From positions 1-31,051 of the forward strand of contig SLRE01000121.1 of assembly GCA_007131125.1 (NCBI GenBank): a stretch of 31,051 nucleotides of DNA, given 5' to 3'. The notes under the pieces were generated by a model. It did not search any database. It was not told the origin of the DNA and saw only the letters and a list, made by a program, of their open reading frames with translations. This DNA comes from Bacteroidales bacterium. GTDB taxonomy: Bacteria; Bacteroidota; Bacteroidia; Bacteroidales; UBA7960. How positions within the stretch are numbered: the first letter of the stretch is position 1; each line of letters begins with the position of its first letter. A program made the position numbers and the translations under genes. Positions 17,295 through 25,185 of the stretch are shown here, piece by piece.

Positions 17295-17324
17295 TTTGTG
17301 TTTTAACCGAATACATTAATTTTG
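17295..17324 (+). promoter_or_regulatory. promoter of the AbgT-family transporter gene
   Basis: TTTG at 17295-17298 and TAATTTTG at 17317-17324 with an 18-nt spacer fit the Bacteroidota consensus well. The predicted leader is about 45 nt. Confidence 0.6.
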
Positions 17325-17374
17325 GGGCTTTCTTAAACAACATAATTCCAAATCATAAACCAATTTAACTTTTT

Positions 17375-18904
17375 ATGTCAACAGAAAATAACCAGAAAGA
17401 GGGCGTGATGCAAAAGATCCTCAACAAGATTGAAGTTGTTGGGAACAAATTGCCTCAGCCTGTGACATTGTTTGCAATTCTGATAGGGATCGTATTGATC
17501 CTTTCCTGGATTTTCGGAAATCTTGGACTCAGTGCGGAGCATCCCTCCCCGGAGGTGACAGAACCCATTAAAGCAGTAAACCTTTTGAATGCAGAAGGCA
17601 TCCAAAAGATCCTGACATCTATGGTGGAAGTATTTGCCAAATTCCCGCCCCTTGGGTTGGTTTTGGTGGTTATGTTAGGTATTGGTGTGGCCGAGCGCAG
17701 CGGGCTGATATCCGTTGCCCTCAGGGTATTTGTTTCAAAAGTACCCGCATCCCTTATTACTTTCTCTATCGTGGTAGCAGGTATGGTTAGCTCTGTTGCA
17801 GCTGATGCAGGCTATGTAGTGCTGATTCCTTTGGGTGCAGCCATTTTCAAAAGCATGGGCCGTCACCCCATGGCGGGTTTGGCAGCTGCCTTTGCCGGGG
17901 TTTCCGGCGGTTTCGGCGCCAATTTCCTCCCTACCGGTCTTGACCCCATGATGGCAGCCTTTACCCAGTCTGCCGCAACCATTATGGATCCCACATATAC
18001 CGTTAACCCCCTGTCGAATTATTATCTGATGGCTGCTTCTGTACCATTGGTTGGTTTGGCAGGTACCTGGGTAACTGAAAAGATCATTGTCCCAAGGCTT
18101 GGCCAATACGAAGGTGGTGATGAAGAAGCTTATGAAAGCGGCTTTACTCCTCTGGAAAGGCGGGGTTTAAAATGGGCTATGGTTACCGTAGTGGCGATTC
18201 TGGTGCTTATTGCACTGGCCATTATCCCCTCCGAAGGGGTACTCAGAGATGCAGATGGCGGGTTGAATCCCTTCTACAACTCCATCGTTCCCCTGATGTT
18301 TATTTTGTTCTTTGTTACCGGTCTGGTTTATGGTTTGGTTGCCAAAACCATTAAAGGAGACAAGGATGTTTCGAATATGACGGCCGAATCCATGAGCACC
18401 ATGGGCGGGTATATTGTGCTGGCCTTTGTGGCTGCCCACCTTGTGGAGTTCTTTATCTGGTCTAACCTGGGCTCCATCCTTGCCATTTCAGGGGCCGCCG
18501 GTTTACAGAATATCGGGTTTGTGGGTATTCCTTTGCTGGTAGCGTTTATCCTGGTGTCTTCCTTTATTAACCTCATCATAGGAAGTGCCTCTGCCAAGTG
18601 GGCCATCCTGGCACCTATTTTTGTACCCATGCTTATGCTGATGGGATTTTCGCCCGAGGTTACACAGGCAGCTTACAGGATCGGAGATTCTTACTCCAAT
18701 ATCTTAACACCCCTGCTGCCTTACTTCCCTCTGGTAATTGTTTTTGCCCAGAAATACTCCAAAAACATTGGTATAGGTACCATCATTTCCGTGATGCTGC
18801 CTTATGCCATTGCCTTCATGATTGTGAGGATACCGATGTTTATAGCATGGCTGCTGCTCGAAATTCCATTGGGAATTGAGGGCCCGATTGGCTATCCCAA
18901 CTAA
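17375..18904 (+). CDS. AbgT-family transporter
   Basis: A 509-residue polytopic inner-membrane protein of the AbgT family. E. coli AbgT takes up p-aminobenzoyl-glutamate, and other members (MtrF-like) export sulfonamides. The N-terminus reads ILNKIEVVGNKLPQPVTLFA, typical of the family, followed by about ten or more hydrophobic segments. Conserved stretches include LGIGVAERSGLIS, SSVAADAGYVVLIPLGA, GVSGGFGANFLPTGLDP and, near the C-terminus, SASAKWAILAPIFVPML followed by YRIGDSYSNILTPLLPYFP. Substrate and direction (folate-fragment uptake or drug export) cannot be decided, and no abgAB hydrolase genes are adjacent. It has its own promoter and terminator, so it is monocistronic. Confidence 0.93.
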   Translation: MSTENNQKEGVMQKILNKIEVVGNKLPQPVTLFAILIGIVLILSWIFGNLGLSAEHPSPEVTEPIKAVNLLNAEGIQKILTSMVEVFAKFPPLGLVLVVMLGIGVAERSGLISVALRVFVSKVPASLITFSIVVAGMVSSVAADAGYVVLIPLGAAIFKSMGRHPMAGLAAAFAGVSGGFGANFLPTGLDPMMAAFTQSAATIMDPTYTVNPLSNYYLMAASVPLVGLAGTWVTEKIIVPRLGQYEGGDEEAYESGFTPLERRGLKWAMVTVVAILVLIALAIIPSEGVLRDADGGLNPFYNSIVPLMFILFFVTGLVYGLVAKTIKGDKDVSNMTAESMSTMGGYIVLAFVAAHLVEFFIWSNLGSILAISGAAGLQNIGFVGIPLLVAFILVSSFINLIIGSASAKWAILAPIFVPMLMLMGFSPEVTQAAYRIGDSYSNILTPLLPYFPLVIVFAQKYSKNIGIGTIISVMLPYAIAFMIVRIPMFIAWLLLEIPLGIEGPIGYPN

Positions 18905-18925
18905 ATTTAATTCATTTTTTTTATA

Positions 18926-18954
18926 AACCCCGGGAAGACCACCCGGGGTTTTTT
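18926..18954 (+). terminator. intrinsic terminator after the AbgT-family gene
   Basis: A perfect 9-bp stem AACCCCGGG/CCCGGGGTT with a 7-nt loop, followed by four T, lies 21 nt after the stop codon. Confidence 0.88.
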
Positions 18955-18985
18955 ACTGTTTGTTTCAATGCGTTTACCCGGGGAA

Positions 18986-19018
18986 TTTGCCTGATCTGTT
19001 TATTCTTTATTATTTTTG
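18986..19018 (+). promoter_or_regulatory. promoter of the nucleotidyltransferase-phosphoesterase pair
   Basis: TTTG at 18986-18989 and TATTTTTG at 19011-19018 have a 21-nt spacer. The -7 box covers the in-frame TTG at 19016, which argues that translation starts at the ATG at 19037. Confidence 0.6.
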
Positions 19019-19036
19019 GAACAGAAAACGGTTTTA

Positions 19037-19918
19037 ATGAACAGCAGCCAGGATCCTTCTTCTTCCCATATAGTCTCTATCCTGCAGGAAAGGGCCAAGG
19101 AGTTGCGTTGCCTGTTTGATTTGCATGAAATTTTAAAAAACCATGAAGAATCCCCTTTGCAGGAAGTGCTCAATGAAGTGGCCGGGATCATTCCCCCTGC
19201 TTTCAAGCATCCGGCCATTTGCAGTGCAAAGATCATTTTTGAAGACCTGGAAGCCCGCAGCAAAGGTTTTGAACCTACCGATATTTTTCATTCCATACCC
19301 ATTTTTATAGAGGAGCGGCAGGGGGGATCTGTAAATGTTTATTACAAACACTCAAAAAAATTAGATACCGTAAGGCCATTTTTAAGGGAAGAGTTACAAT
19401 TGTTGAAAACCATCGCCCATCAACTGGAATCATTCATCATAATGCGCCGCTTAAAAAGTTCAATGGAGGTGCTTGAAAAAAAGGAAGTACCCGAAGGGAT
19501 GGAGGATGACATGCGCGGATTCCTGTTTGCCGATAAGGACGATCACTGGCGGTGGAGGGAAGAGATGGCAGTTTTGATGGCCGACACTTTGGACATGGAA
19601 CGCTTTGGGGTAAAGGCCGTTTACCTGATTGGCAGTACCAAAACCGGACAGGCCGGGCCGGGCTCTGACATTGATCTTTTGGTGCATTGCATAGATGAGG
19701 AGCATAAAAAGGAAAAGATCCGGATTTATTTTGAAGGCTGGGGTTTGTGCCTTTCGGAGCTGAACTTTCAGAAAACCGGCGCAAAAACGCCTGGCAGCCT
19801 GGTAGACCTTCACCTGATTACCGACCGGGATATTGAAAAGAAAACAAGCTTTGCGGTGATGCTTGATTCCCATACCAACTCCGCGAAACTTTTAAGAAAA
19901 GCCGGCCAACATGAATGA
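19037..19918 (+). CDS. GAF-like domain fused to a minimal nucleotidyltransferase
   Basis: A 293-residue cytosolic protein with two modules. Residues about 10-150 read as a GAF-like sensor of the type found in Bacteroidota signalling proteins: VSILQERAKELRCLFDLHEI, EVAGIIPPAFKHPAICSAKI, GGSVNVYYKH, then FLREELQLLKTIAHQLESFI. Residues about 180-280 form a Pol-beta-type nucleotidyltransferase. The motif GSTKTGQAGPGSDID (199-213) gives G-S-x10-D-x-D with metal ligands D211 and D213; a third Asp is at 257 (LVDLHLIT). The catalytic set is complete, so activity is likely. Substrate unknown; it could modify a protein, nucleotide or small molecule. The start is ATG 19037 because an upstream TTG (19016) lies inside the promoter. 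The stop overlaps the next gene by 8 nt, implying translational coupling. Confidence 0.8.
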   Translation: MNSSQDPSSSHIVSILQERAKELRCLFDLHEILKNHEESPLQEVLNEVAGIIPPAFKHPAICSAKIIFEDLEARSKGFEPTDIFHSIPIFIEERQGGSVNVYYKHSKKLDTVRPFLREELQLLKTIAHQLESFIIMRRLKSSMEVLEKKEVPEGMEDDMRGFLFADKDDHWRWREEMAVLMADTLDMERFGVKAVYLIGSTKTGQAGPGSDIDLLVHCIDEEHKKEKIRIYFEGWGLCLSELNFQKTGAKTPGSLVDLHLITDRDIEKKTSFAVMLDSHTNSAKLLRKAGQHE

Positions 19919-20774
19919 CCTTTGTTTTTTTGTTTCAGACCTTCATGGAAAGCTTGCAAGATATGAAAAGCTTTTTTCGCAGATTGCCGGGACCTCTCCA
20001 AGGGCGGTTTTCTTTGGAGGAGACCTGTTGCCCGGAACGGCCCTGTTTGGTGCACCCAAATCAGATCCTTATCCCGATTTTGTCAATGATTACCTTGGCA
20101 AACAAATGGCGCAGCTCCGAAAAAAAATGGGAGCATCCTATCCTGCTGTTTTTATTATTCCGGGCAACGACGACCCCCGAATGGAAGAATCCTCCTTCCT
20201 GAAGCATGAAAAAGAAGGATTGTGGCATTACATCCATGGCAAGACTTTCAATCTGGATGGGTACAATGTGTTCGGTTACGCTTATGTGCCTCCAACTCCC
20301 TTTATGCTCAAAGACTGGGAGCGGTACGATGTTTCCCGTTTTGTTGACCCGGGTTGCGTTCATCCGGGTGAGGGTTTCCGTACAGTTAAATCTGAAGAAG
20401 ATGTTGAATTTGCCACCATCAGGGAGGATCTCAACAAGCTGGCCGGGGATAAAAACCTTGAAAAATCGGTTTTCCTCTTTCATTCTCCTCCATACCAGAC
20501 CCATCTTGACAGGGCCGCACTGGATGGAGTTATGATCGACCATGTTCCCGCAGACGTGCATGTTGGAAGCATTGCCATCAAGGAATTTATTGAAGACCGG
20601 CAACCCATGCTCACCCTGCACGGGCACATCCATGAATCAGCCTCCATTACAGGCTACTGGAAACAACAGATGGGCCGAACCTGGGCTTTGTCTGCCGCCA
20701 CCAATGACCCGGGTCTTTCCCTGGTCAGGTTCAGGCTTCATGATCCGGGAAATGCAGAACGCCTTGTTTTGTAA
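19911..20774 (+). CDS. calcineurin-like metallophosphoesterase
   Basis: A 287-residue predicted cytosolic phosphoesterase with all metal-site motifs in order: D10-x-H12 (SDLHG), GGD (36-38), GND (85-87), a metal-binding H191 (LFHSPP) and GHIH (238-241). These are the di-metal ligands of the calcineurin superfamily, close to class III-type or YfcE-like small enzymes. Relative to those it has extra sequence between GGD and GND and between GND and H191. There is no signal peptide. The start codon lies inside the end of the nucleotidyltransferase gene (8-nt overlap), so the two products are probably made together. A role in removing what the nucleotidyltransferase makes is an inference. The substrate could be a nucleotide, a cyclic nucleotide or a phosphoprotein. 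Confidence 0.88.
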   Translation: MNDLCFFVSDLHGKLARYEKLFSQIAGTSPRAVFFGGDLLPGTALFGAPKSDPYPDFVNDYLGKQMAQLRKKMGASYPAVFIIPGNDDPRMEESSFLKHEKEGLWHYIHGKTFNLDGYNVFGYAYVPPTPFMLKDWERYDVSRFVDPGCVHPGEGFRTVKSEEDVEFATIREDLNKLAGDKNLEKSVFLFHSPPYQTHLDRAALDGVMIDHVPADVHVGSIAIKEFIEDRQPMLTLHGHIHESASITGYWKQQMGRTWALSAATNDPGLSLVRFRLHDPGNAERLVL

Positions 20775-20807
20775 ATTTCGTTAAATTGCCCTGTCCTTCG
20801 GTTAATC

Positions 20808-20838
20808 TTTGTGCAGATTCCCTTAATTTCGTATCTTG
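20808..20838 (+). promoter_or_regulatory. possible promoter of the TPR protein gene
   Basis: TTTG at 20808-20811 and TATCTTG at 20832-20838 have a 20-nt spacer. The -7 box lacks one T against TAnnTTTG. It lies in the 87-nt gap after the phosphoesterase gene, so read-through from that operon is also possible. Confidence 0.4.
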
Positions 20839-20861
20839 TTTTATACAAAGAAAAAAGAACC

Positions 20862-23105
20862 ATGCTTTCTCAGGAAATCTCAAAAAATTATCAAAATACC
20901 TGTAAGCTGCTACATCGCCGGCGACTTTCGGATGCCCTGGTATTGCTGCGCAAGCTGGTAAGCGAAAGCCAGAAGGAGTTTTTGAACGAACAACTTGATG
21001 AATTGCTGCATACCTACAAAAACCTGCTGGAACATTCTTTTTCACAGGTTAAGGATCCGGAACGGGAAAGGGTTTACCTTTACCTGATACGCAGCATGCT
21101 CGAACTTGCCGATGAACTTCGGGAGTATTTGCTTACCCAAAGCGCACCAGGCAACACATACCGCTTGAAGCGTGATCTCTCCAGGCAGGGAAAAATCGAA
21201 AGAAACGAAGCCCTGAATATTCTGGAAAACATCACTTTTGACCGGGAACTTGCCGGAATTTTAAGAGATGTTACCCTTGAGGACAGCAGCAGTTTGCCAA
21301 GCCGTGAAGAAGCCCTGGAGAAAATTTTCAAGATCATTTGGCTTACCGACAAATACTCTGATACCGAAATGGAATTGCTGGAGGCAGTGTGTGATTCCAA
21401 TAAACTGCCGTGGCACGATAAGGCCCTGGTGGTTAGTGCATTGTCGCTGAGTCTGCTCCGGTATTTTGACGTGAACAAGTTTTTACTCCTTTTTCGTTTT
21501 GTTGGAAAAAGGGAAGACCTGGTCTGGGAAAGAGCCATGATTGGCCTGTTTGTCAGCTTTCTCAAATATAATGATCGCTTTTACCTTTATCCTGTTTTGG
21601 AAGAAAAAACCAGGGAGCTTAAGAAGTTTCCGCAAATTGAGCAGCATATTGAGGCCATATTGATCCAATACACCAAATCAAGGGAAACGGAAAAAGTGAA
21701 AAAGAAGTGGGAGGAAGAGATCTTGCCCGAAATGATGAAGATGCGCCCCCGCATTGAAGAAAAGCTTGACCTTGACAATATTTTCCAGGAAGAGTTTGGG
21801 GAGGAAAAAAATCCCGATTGGGAAACTGTGTTTGAAGATGCCCCCGATCTGCTTGACAAACTGCAGGAGTTTACCGAAATGCAGATGGAAGGCATGGATG
21901 TGTTCATGAGTGCCTTTTCTCAATTGAAAAATTTCCCCTTTTTCCAGGAAATCAGCAACTGGTTTGTTCCTTTCTACACCGAAAACCAGGCCATCAGCCA
22001 TATCATCAAAGAACCCGGCAAAGACATTGACCTGACACCATTGGTGGAAAAGCTTGAGTCGACCTATTTTATGTGCAACTCCGACAAGTACTCCTTCTGT
22101 TTGAACCTGGGCCTGGTGCCCGATCAGCAGAAATCCATGATGATGAACATGCTCAATGCCGAAATGGAAAATATTTCAGAGCTGGAAAAAGATGAAAACC
22201 TGCTGAACAGTTTCGCCAGGACAAAAAGCGTCTACACCCAGTATTTTCAGGATCTATACCGGTTTTTTAAACTGCATCCCTGGAGGCGGGAGTTTGACGA
22301 CATTTTTGACATTGAACTCGATCTTCACGAAACATTCTTTGTGAAGCAACTGGTGTCTGATAACAAAACCATCCGCAATATTGCAGAATTCTTTTTTGAT
22401 AAAAAGTTTTACCCCGATGCCCTGAAGGTATTTCTGAACATACTGCAGGAAGACCAGAGCAATATTGAGCTTTTTGAAAAAATTGCGTTTTGTTATGAAA
22501 AAACCGGTGACTTTGCAAAGGCCTACGAATATTACCAGAAGGCCGACCTGATTGAGTCCGATCGCTTATGGATCATAAAAAAGCTGGCTTATTGCTGCAA
22601 GTTTTTGAACAGGTGGGAGGACGCCCTCAGGTATTACCGTCAGGCGGAAAAACAAGATCCGGAGGATTTGAAGATCCAGGCCAATATAGGTCAGTGCCTG
22701 ATCCACCTTGAGCAATACCAGGAAGCCCTGGATTATTATTTTAAGGTGGAAGTGCTGGCGCCCGAAAATCACCGTATTCGCAGGCCCCTGGCCTGGTGCT
22801 CATTTTTGATCGGTAAACTTGACACGGCCAAAGATTACCTTACACGCCTGCTGGCCAAAGAACCCGATAACCGCTACGACCTGCTCAATCTTGGTCATGT
22901 GCTCTGGAGCATGGGAGAACCAAAAAGGGCCTTCGATATGTATTTGAAAAGTATTCTTTCCTGGAAAAACATCAGGGCCTTCGAATCATCCTTCAATGAC
23001 GACCGACAACACCTGCTTGAAAAAGGCATCTCCACATTTGAAATGGACCTGATGCTGGATTACCTGAAAATAGAGGTAAGGCAAAGACAAAAAACCAGGT
23101 CCTGA
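20862..23105 (+). CDS. large TPR protein with helical N-terminal region
   Basis: A 747-residue protein without signal peptide or membrane helix. Residues 1 to about 500 are mostly alpha-helical, with several acidic stretches and no motif I recognise. From about 505 to 700 there are five to six tetratricopeptide repeats, for example FYPDALKVFLNILQEDQSNI, DFAKAYEYYQKADLIESDRL, RWEDALRYYRQAEKQDPEDL and QYQEALDYYFKVEVLAPENH. Such arrays act as protein-binding scaffolds. The start is taken at ATG 20862; an extension to 20811 is open but crosses the likely promoter. It follows the nucleotidyltransferase/phosphoesterase pair at 87 nt on the same strand and could share their transcript. A partner role is only a guess. 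Confidence 0.82.
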   Translation: MLSQEISKNYQNTCKLLHRRRLSDALVLLRKLVSESQKEFLNEQLDELLHTYKNLLEHSFSQVKDPERERVYLYLIRSMLELADELREYLLTQSAPGNTYRLKRDLSRQGKIERNEALNILENITFDRELAGILRDVTLEDSSSLPSREEALEKIFKIIWLTDKYSDTEMELLEAVCDSNKLPWHDKALVVSALSLSLLRYFDVNKFLLLFRFVGKREDLVWERAMIGLFVSFLKYNDRFYLYPVLEEKTRELKKFPQIEQHIEAILIQYTKSRETEKVKKKWEEEILPEMMKMRPRIEEKLDLDNIFQEEFGEEKNPDWETVFEDAPDLLDKLQEFTEMQMEGMDVFMSAFSQLKNFPFFQEISNWFVPFYTENQAISHIIKEPGKDIDLTPLVEKLESTYFMCNSDKYSFCLNLGLVPDQQKSMMMNMLNAEMENISELEKDENLLNSFARTKSVYTQYFQDLYRFFKLHPWRREFDDIFDIELDLHETFFVKQLVSDNKTIRNIAEFFFDKKFYPDALKVFLNILQEDQSNIELFEKIAFCYEKTGDFAKAYEYYQKADLIESDRLWIIKKLAYCCKFLNRWEDALRYYRQAEKQDPEDLKIQANIGQCLIHLEQYQEALDYYFKVEVLAPENHRIRRPLAWCSFLIGKLDTAKDYLTRLLAKEPDNRYDLLNLGHVLWSMGEPKRAFDMYLKSILSWKNIRAFESSFNDDRQHLLEKGISTFEMDLMLDYLKIEVRQRQKTRS

Positions 23106-23167
23106 GAAAAAAAGATATTTTTTTATTTTTCTGCGCAGCGTTTTGCCCCTTTCCTTCGTCTTGTTTA

Positions 23168-23237
23168 TGTGACCCCGATTATTGTTATGCCCGCAGGCAA
23201 AAAGGGTAAGTTTGACATTCTGATCAAACGGGTCACA
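23168..23237. other. nested inverted repeats, predicted three-way junction
   Basis: The outer arms TGTGACCC (23168-23175) and GGGTCACA (23230-23237) are perfectly complementary. Inside are TGCC-CGCA-GGCA (23188-23199) and GTTTGA-N8-TCAAAC (23210-23229). The second hairpin abuts the right outer arm with no gap, which would allow coaxial stacking in RNA. The function is unknown. Confidence 0.4.
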
Positions 23238-23322
23238 AAATAACAGCACCTTTTGCCTGAATGTTAAGGCTTAACAATATTCATCGTTCATTTTTTATTG
23301 GAAAATACAATGCCGGATTTTA

Positions 23323-23350
23323 CCCCTGGCAGGTTTTGCCGGGGCTTTTT
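23323..23350 (+). terminator. terminator-like hairpin in the 23.1-23.7 kb gap
   Basis: CCCC-(T)-GGCA pairs with TGCCGGGG around a GGTTT loop with one bulged T, followed by C and five T. It lies 218 nt after the TPR gene, so it may end that transcript or an unannotated RNA in the gap. Confidence 0.5.
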
Positions 23351-23698
23351 CTCCTTTTTTCCTAATATTTTCCGTTTTTCAGGTTTTGTATTTGTTTCAG
23401 GGTATACGGTAGTGGCCGCGAAAACTTCAAATGCCACCAAATGGTTCAGAATCAGAAGCTGACAAACAACATTGACCAACTTCAACTAACCCGCGGCCAT
23501 TGCCCTGAAACTTTTTGCTTACGGATTGTTTCTTTTGTTAATTCATATGCTAAGGATCCGTTTGGGATATGTGCTAAAAGCAACTTGCCCGGGCGGATCT
23601 TTTTTCTTGGAGTGAATCCGGAGCCCTTCTGACAGTGAAATTCCTTTTTCTGCTGAAACTCCGGGAAGTTAGTGTGGTTTGATTTGTTCGTTTAATCA

Positions 23699-24499
23699 AT
23701 GAAAGAATTTTACAGTAAGTTTTTTCTTTTATTCCTTTTGTCTTTTTTCCTGCTTTCAACCTTTGCAGGTTGCCGGAAAGAAGACCCCATGCATGATATC
23801 CCCCTGCCTCTTTTGGTTGAGGTTAGAGAACAATTTTCCTCCCCTGAAAGGGTTTTTATGCTTAAAGTGGAAACCATTCAGGATTTTCCCTGTGAAAACT
23901 TCTTTATACTTTACTCTGCCCATCAAACCTTTGGAATCAGGAACATTATTTTTGAAGGCCTCGAAGCACCAACGGTTTGTATAACCAATTTCTCTCCCGC
24001 AAAGGCTTATATCCCGTTGGACTATCTCGAGGAGGGGCGCAACCACATCCGATTTTATATTAATCAGGAAGAAATGTTAACCCATTTTGACCTGGACGAA
24101 AAACAACTCAATATTTCCATTTCAGGGAAGGAAACCCCGTTTTTAAAATTCCGGGAAAAACTAATACACAGGGTACCCTCTGATTTTGTCTGGGGCTATA
24201 CTTCAAAAAAAACCAATGCCGAAGTCGATCATCACGATGATTTTTTTCAACTCATGCTTGATCATGGGGCTTTAGAGCAGGAGTTGGAGCCCGGCAATTA
24301 CGGATTTTTCAGAATACACGAAAATTATGAGCTGGAGATATTCCATGCCGAAGACATTTCGCTGCCAAACCCATACAAAGGTTTTGTTTTTGCTTATGAT
24401 GGGGAGTTTGACTTGCTGGAACAGTTGGCAGATAACTTCAAGGAAACGCTCATCATAGATATTAGTACAGGAGAAGGTGATATTTATCACAATCAATAG
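23699..24499 (+). CDS. lipoprotein of unknown function
   Basis: A 266-residue lipoprotein. The strongly hydrophobic signal peptide ends in a lipobox with Cys at residue 25 (LLSTFAGC). The next residues, RKED, fit the X-K-(D/E)2 form of the Bacteroidota lipoprotein export signal, so the protein may be surface-exposed. The mature part has no family I recognise and is rich in aromatic and acidic residues, looking largely beta-structured (RVFMLKVETIQDFPCENFFI, AKAYIPLDYLEEGRNHIRFY). The gene is isolated, with the 593-nt gap upstream and a hairpin downstream, and it precedes the ECF sigma operon. Whether it belongs to that regulon is unknown. Confidence 0.75.
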   Translation: MKEFYSKFFLLFLLSFFLLSTFAGCRKEDPMHDIPLPLLVEVREQFSSPERVFMLKVETIQDFPCENFFILYSAHQTFGIRNIIFEGLEAPTVCITNFSPAKAYIPLDYLEEGRNHIRFYINQEEMLTHFDLDEKQLNISISGKETPFLKFREKLIHRVPSDFVWGYTSKKTNAEVDHHDDFFQLMLDHGALEQELEPGNYGFFRIHENYELEIFHAEDISLPNPYKGFVFAYDGEFDLLEQLADNFKETLIIDISTGEGDIYHNQ

Positions 24500-24501
24500 A
24501 T

Positions 24502-24524
24502 AAAGCCATATTTCATGGCTTTTC
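24502..24524 (+). terminator. hairpin terminator after the lipoprotein gene
   Basis: A perfect 8-bp stem AAAGCCAT/ATGGCTTT with a 5-nt loop begins 2 nt after the stop codon. The T-run is short (TTTT then CC), so efficiency is uncertain. Confidence 0.6.
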
Positions 24525-24571
24525 CTGAAGTTAAATCGCTCTTTGAGGCTTGAAAACAGGTTTTTCAGGGC

Positions 24572-24605
24572 TTTGTCCGTCAATTTAAAAGAATTATTAT
24601 CTTTG
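24572..24605 (+). promoter_or_regulatory. promoter of the ECF sigma / anti-sigma operon
   Basis: TTTG at 24572-24575 and TATCTTTG at 24598-24605 have a 22-nt spacer, matching the housekeeping sigma consensus of Bacteroidota. The leader is about 15 nt, which supports a non-ATG start for the sigma gene. Confidence 0.6.
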
Positions 24606-24625
24606 TTTTTACGAAGAAATTTTAT

Positions 24626-25177
24626 TTGGTGGACTCCCTGAAAAAAATACTGAAAGGTTGCCTGAAAAACATCAAGGCCGACCAGTATAAACTATACAAC
24701 CTATATTCTTCCAGGATGTATGGTGTATGCCTGCGTTATGCCGGCAGTACTGATGAAGCCCAGGATATTTTACAGGAAGGATTTATCAGGGTTTTTCAGC
24801 ACCTTCGATCCTTTAAAGGAAAAGGCAGTTTTGAAGGTTGGATCAAAAGGATCATGGTCAATACGGCAATAGAGAAATACCGCGAAAGGATCTATCATTT
24901 ATCAATAGATTCCATTTCGGAAAACGACCACCATTTTACCGACAATTTTGCCGTTGAACTGCTTGAGGTAAATGATGTGCTGGCTTTGATACAGGAGCTG
25001 CCCGATCAGTATCGCCTGGTTTTTAACCTTTTTGCTTTGGAAGGATATTCTCATAAGGAGATTGGGGAAATGCTGAGCATTTCAGAATCAACCTCCCGCT
25101 CCAACCTTGCAAGGGCAAGAAGTTTGCTTAAGGGTAAGATTACACGGGAGCTTGTTATTGTTGAAAAGGCCATTTAA
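24626..25177 (+). CDS. ECF-type RNA polymerase sigma factor
   Basis: A 183-residue sigma-70-family factor of the extracytoplasmic-function class, containing only regions 2 and 4. Region 2 (about 25-90) reads YNLYSSRMYGVCLRYAG, DEAQDILQEGFIRVFQHL and FEGWIKRIMVNTAIEKYR. Region 4 (about 125-175) reads LPDQYRLVFNLFALEGYSHK, then IGEMLSISESTSRSNLARAR, a helix-turn-helix for the -35 element. The start is TTG 24626 or GTG 24629 (both non-ATG); the first in-frame ATG is too far inside region 2. The next gene, 8 nt downstream, encodes its likely membrane-spanning anti-sigma factor. The target promoters are not known. Confidence 0.93.
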   Translation: MVDSLKKILKGCLKNIKADQYKLYNLYSSRMYGVCLRYAGSTDEAQDILQEGFIRVFQHLRSFKGKGSFEGWIKRIMVNTAIEKYRERIYHLSIDSISENDHHFTDNFAVELLEVNDVLALIQELPDQYRLVFNLFALEGYSHKEIGEMLSISESTSRSNLARARSLLKGKITRELVIVEKAI

Positions 25178-25185
25178 AAAATAAG

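Larger units (their letters stand above)
23106..23698. other. 593-nt gene-free region with several inverted repeats
   Basis: No credible gene is seen; the short ORFs here lack recognisable domains or start contexts. The region holds a three-way-junction-like structure (23168-23237), a terminator-like hairpin (23323-23350) and a widely spaced inverted repeat TGGCCGCG/CGCGGCCA (23413-23420 and 23492-23499). It could contain a non-coding RNA or be the scar of a lost element. Confidence 0.5.

Noticed and set aside
23106..23698. Mobile element or CRISPR array in the gap
   Set aside because: No transposase, no target-site duplications and no regularly spaced direct repeats were found; only inverted repeats are present.
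23288..23759. Short ORFs of 61-65 codons in the gene-free region
   Set aside because: They conflict with one another, lack signal peptides or domains, and overlap the terminator-like hairpin or the lipoprotein start.
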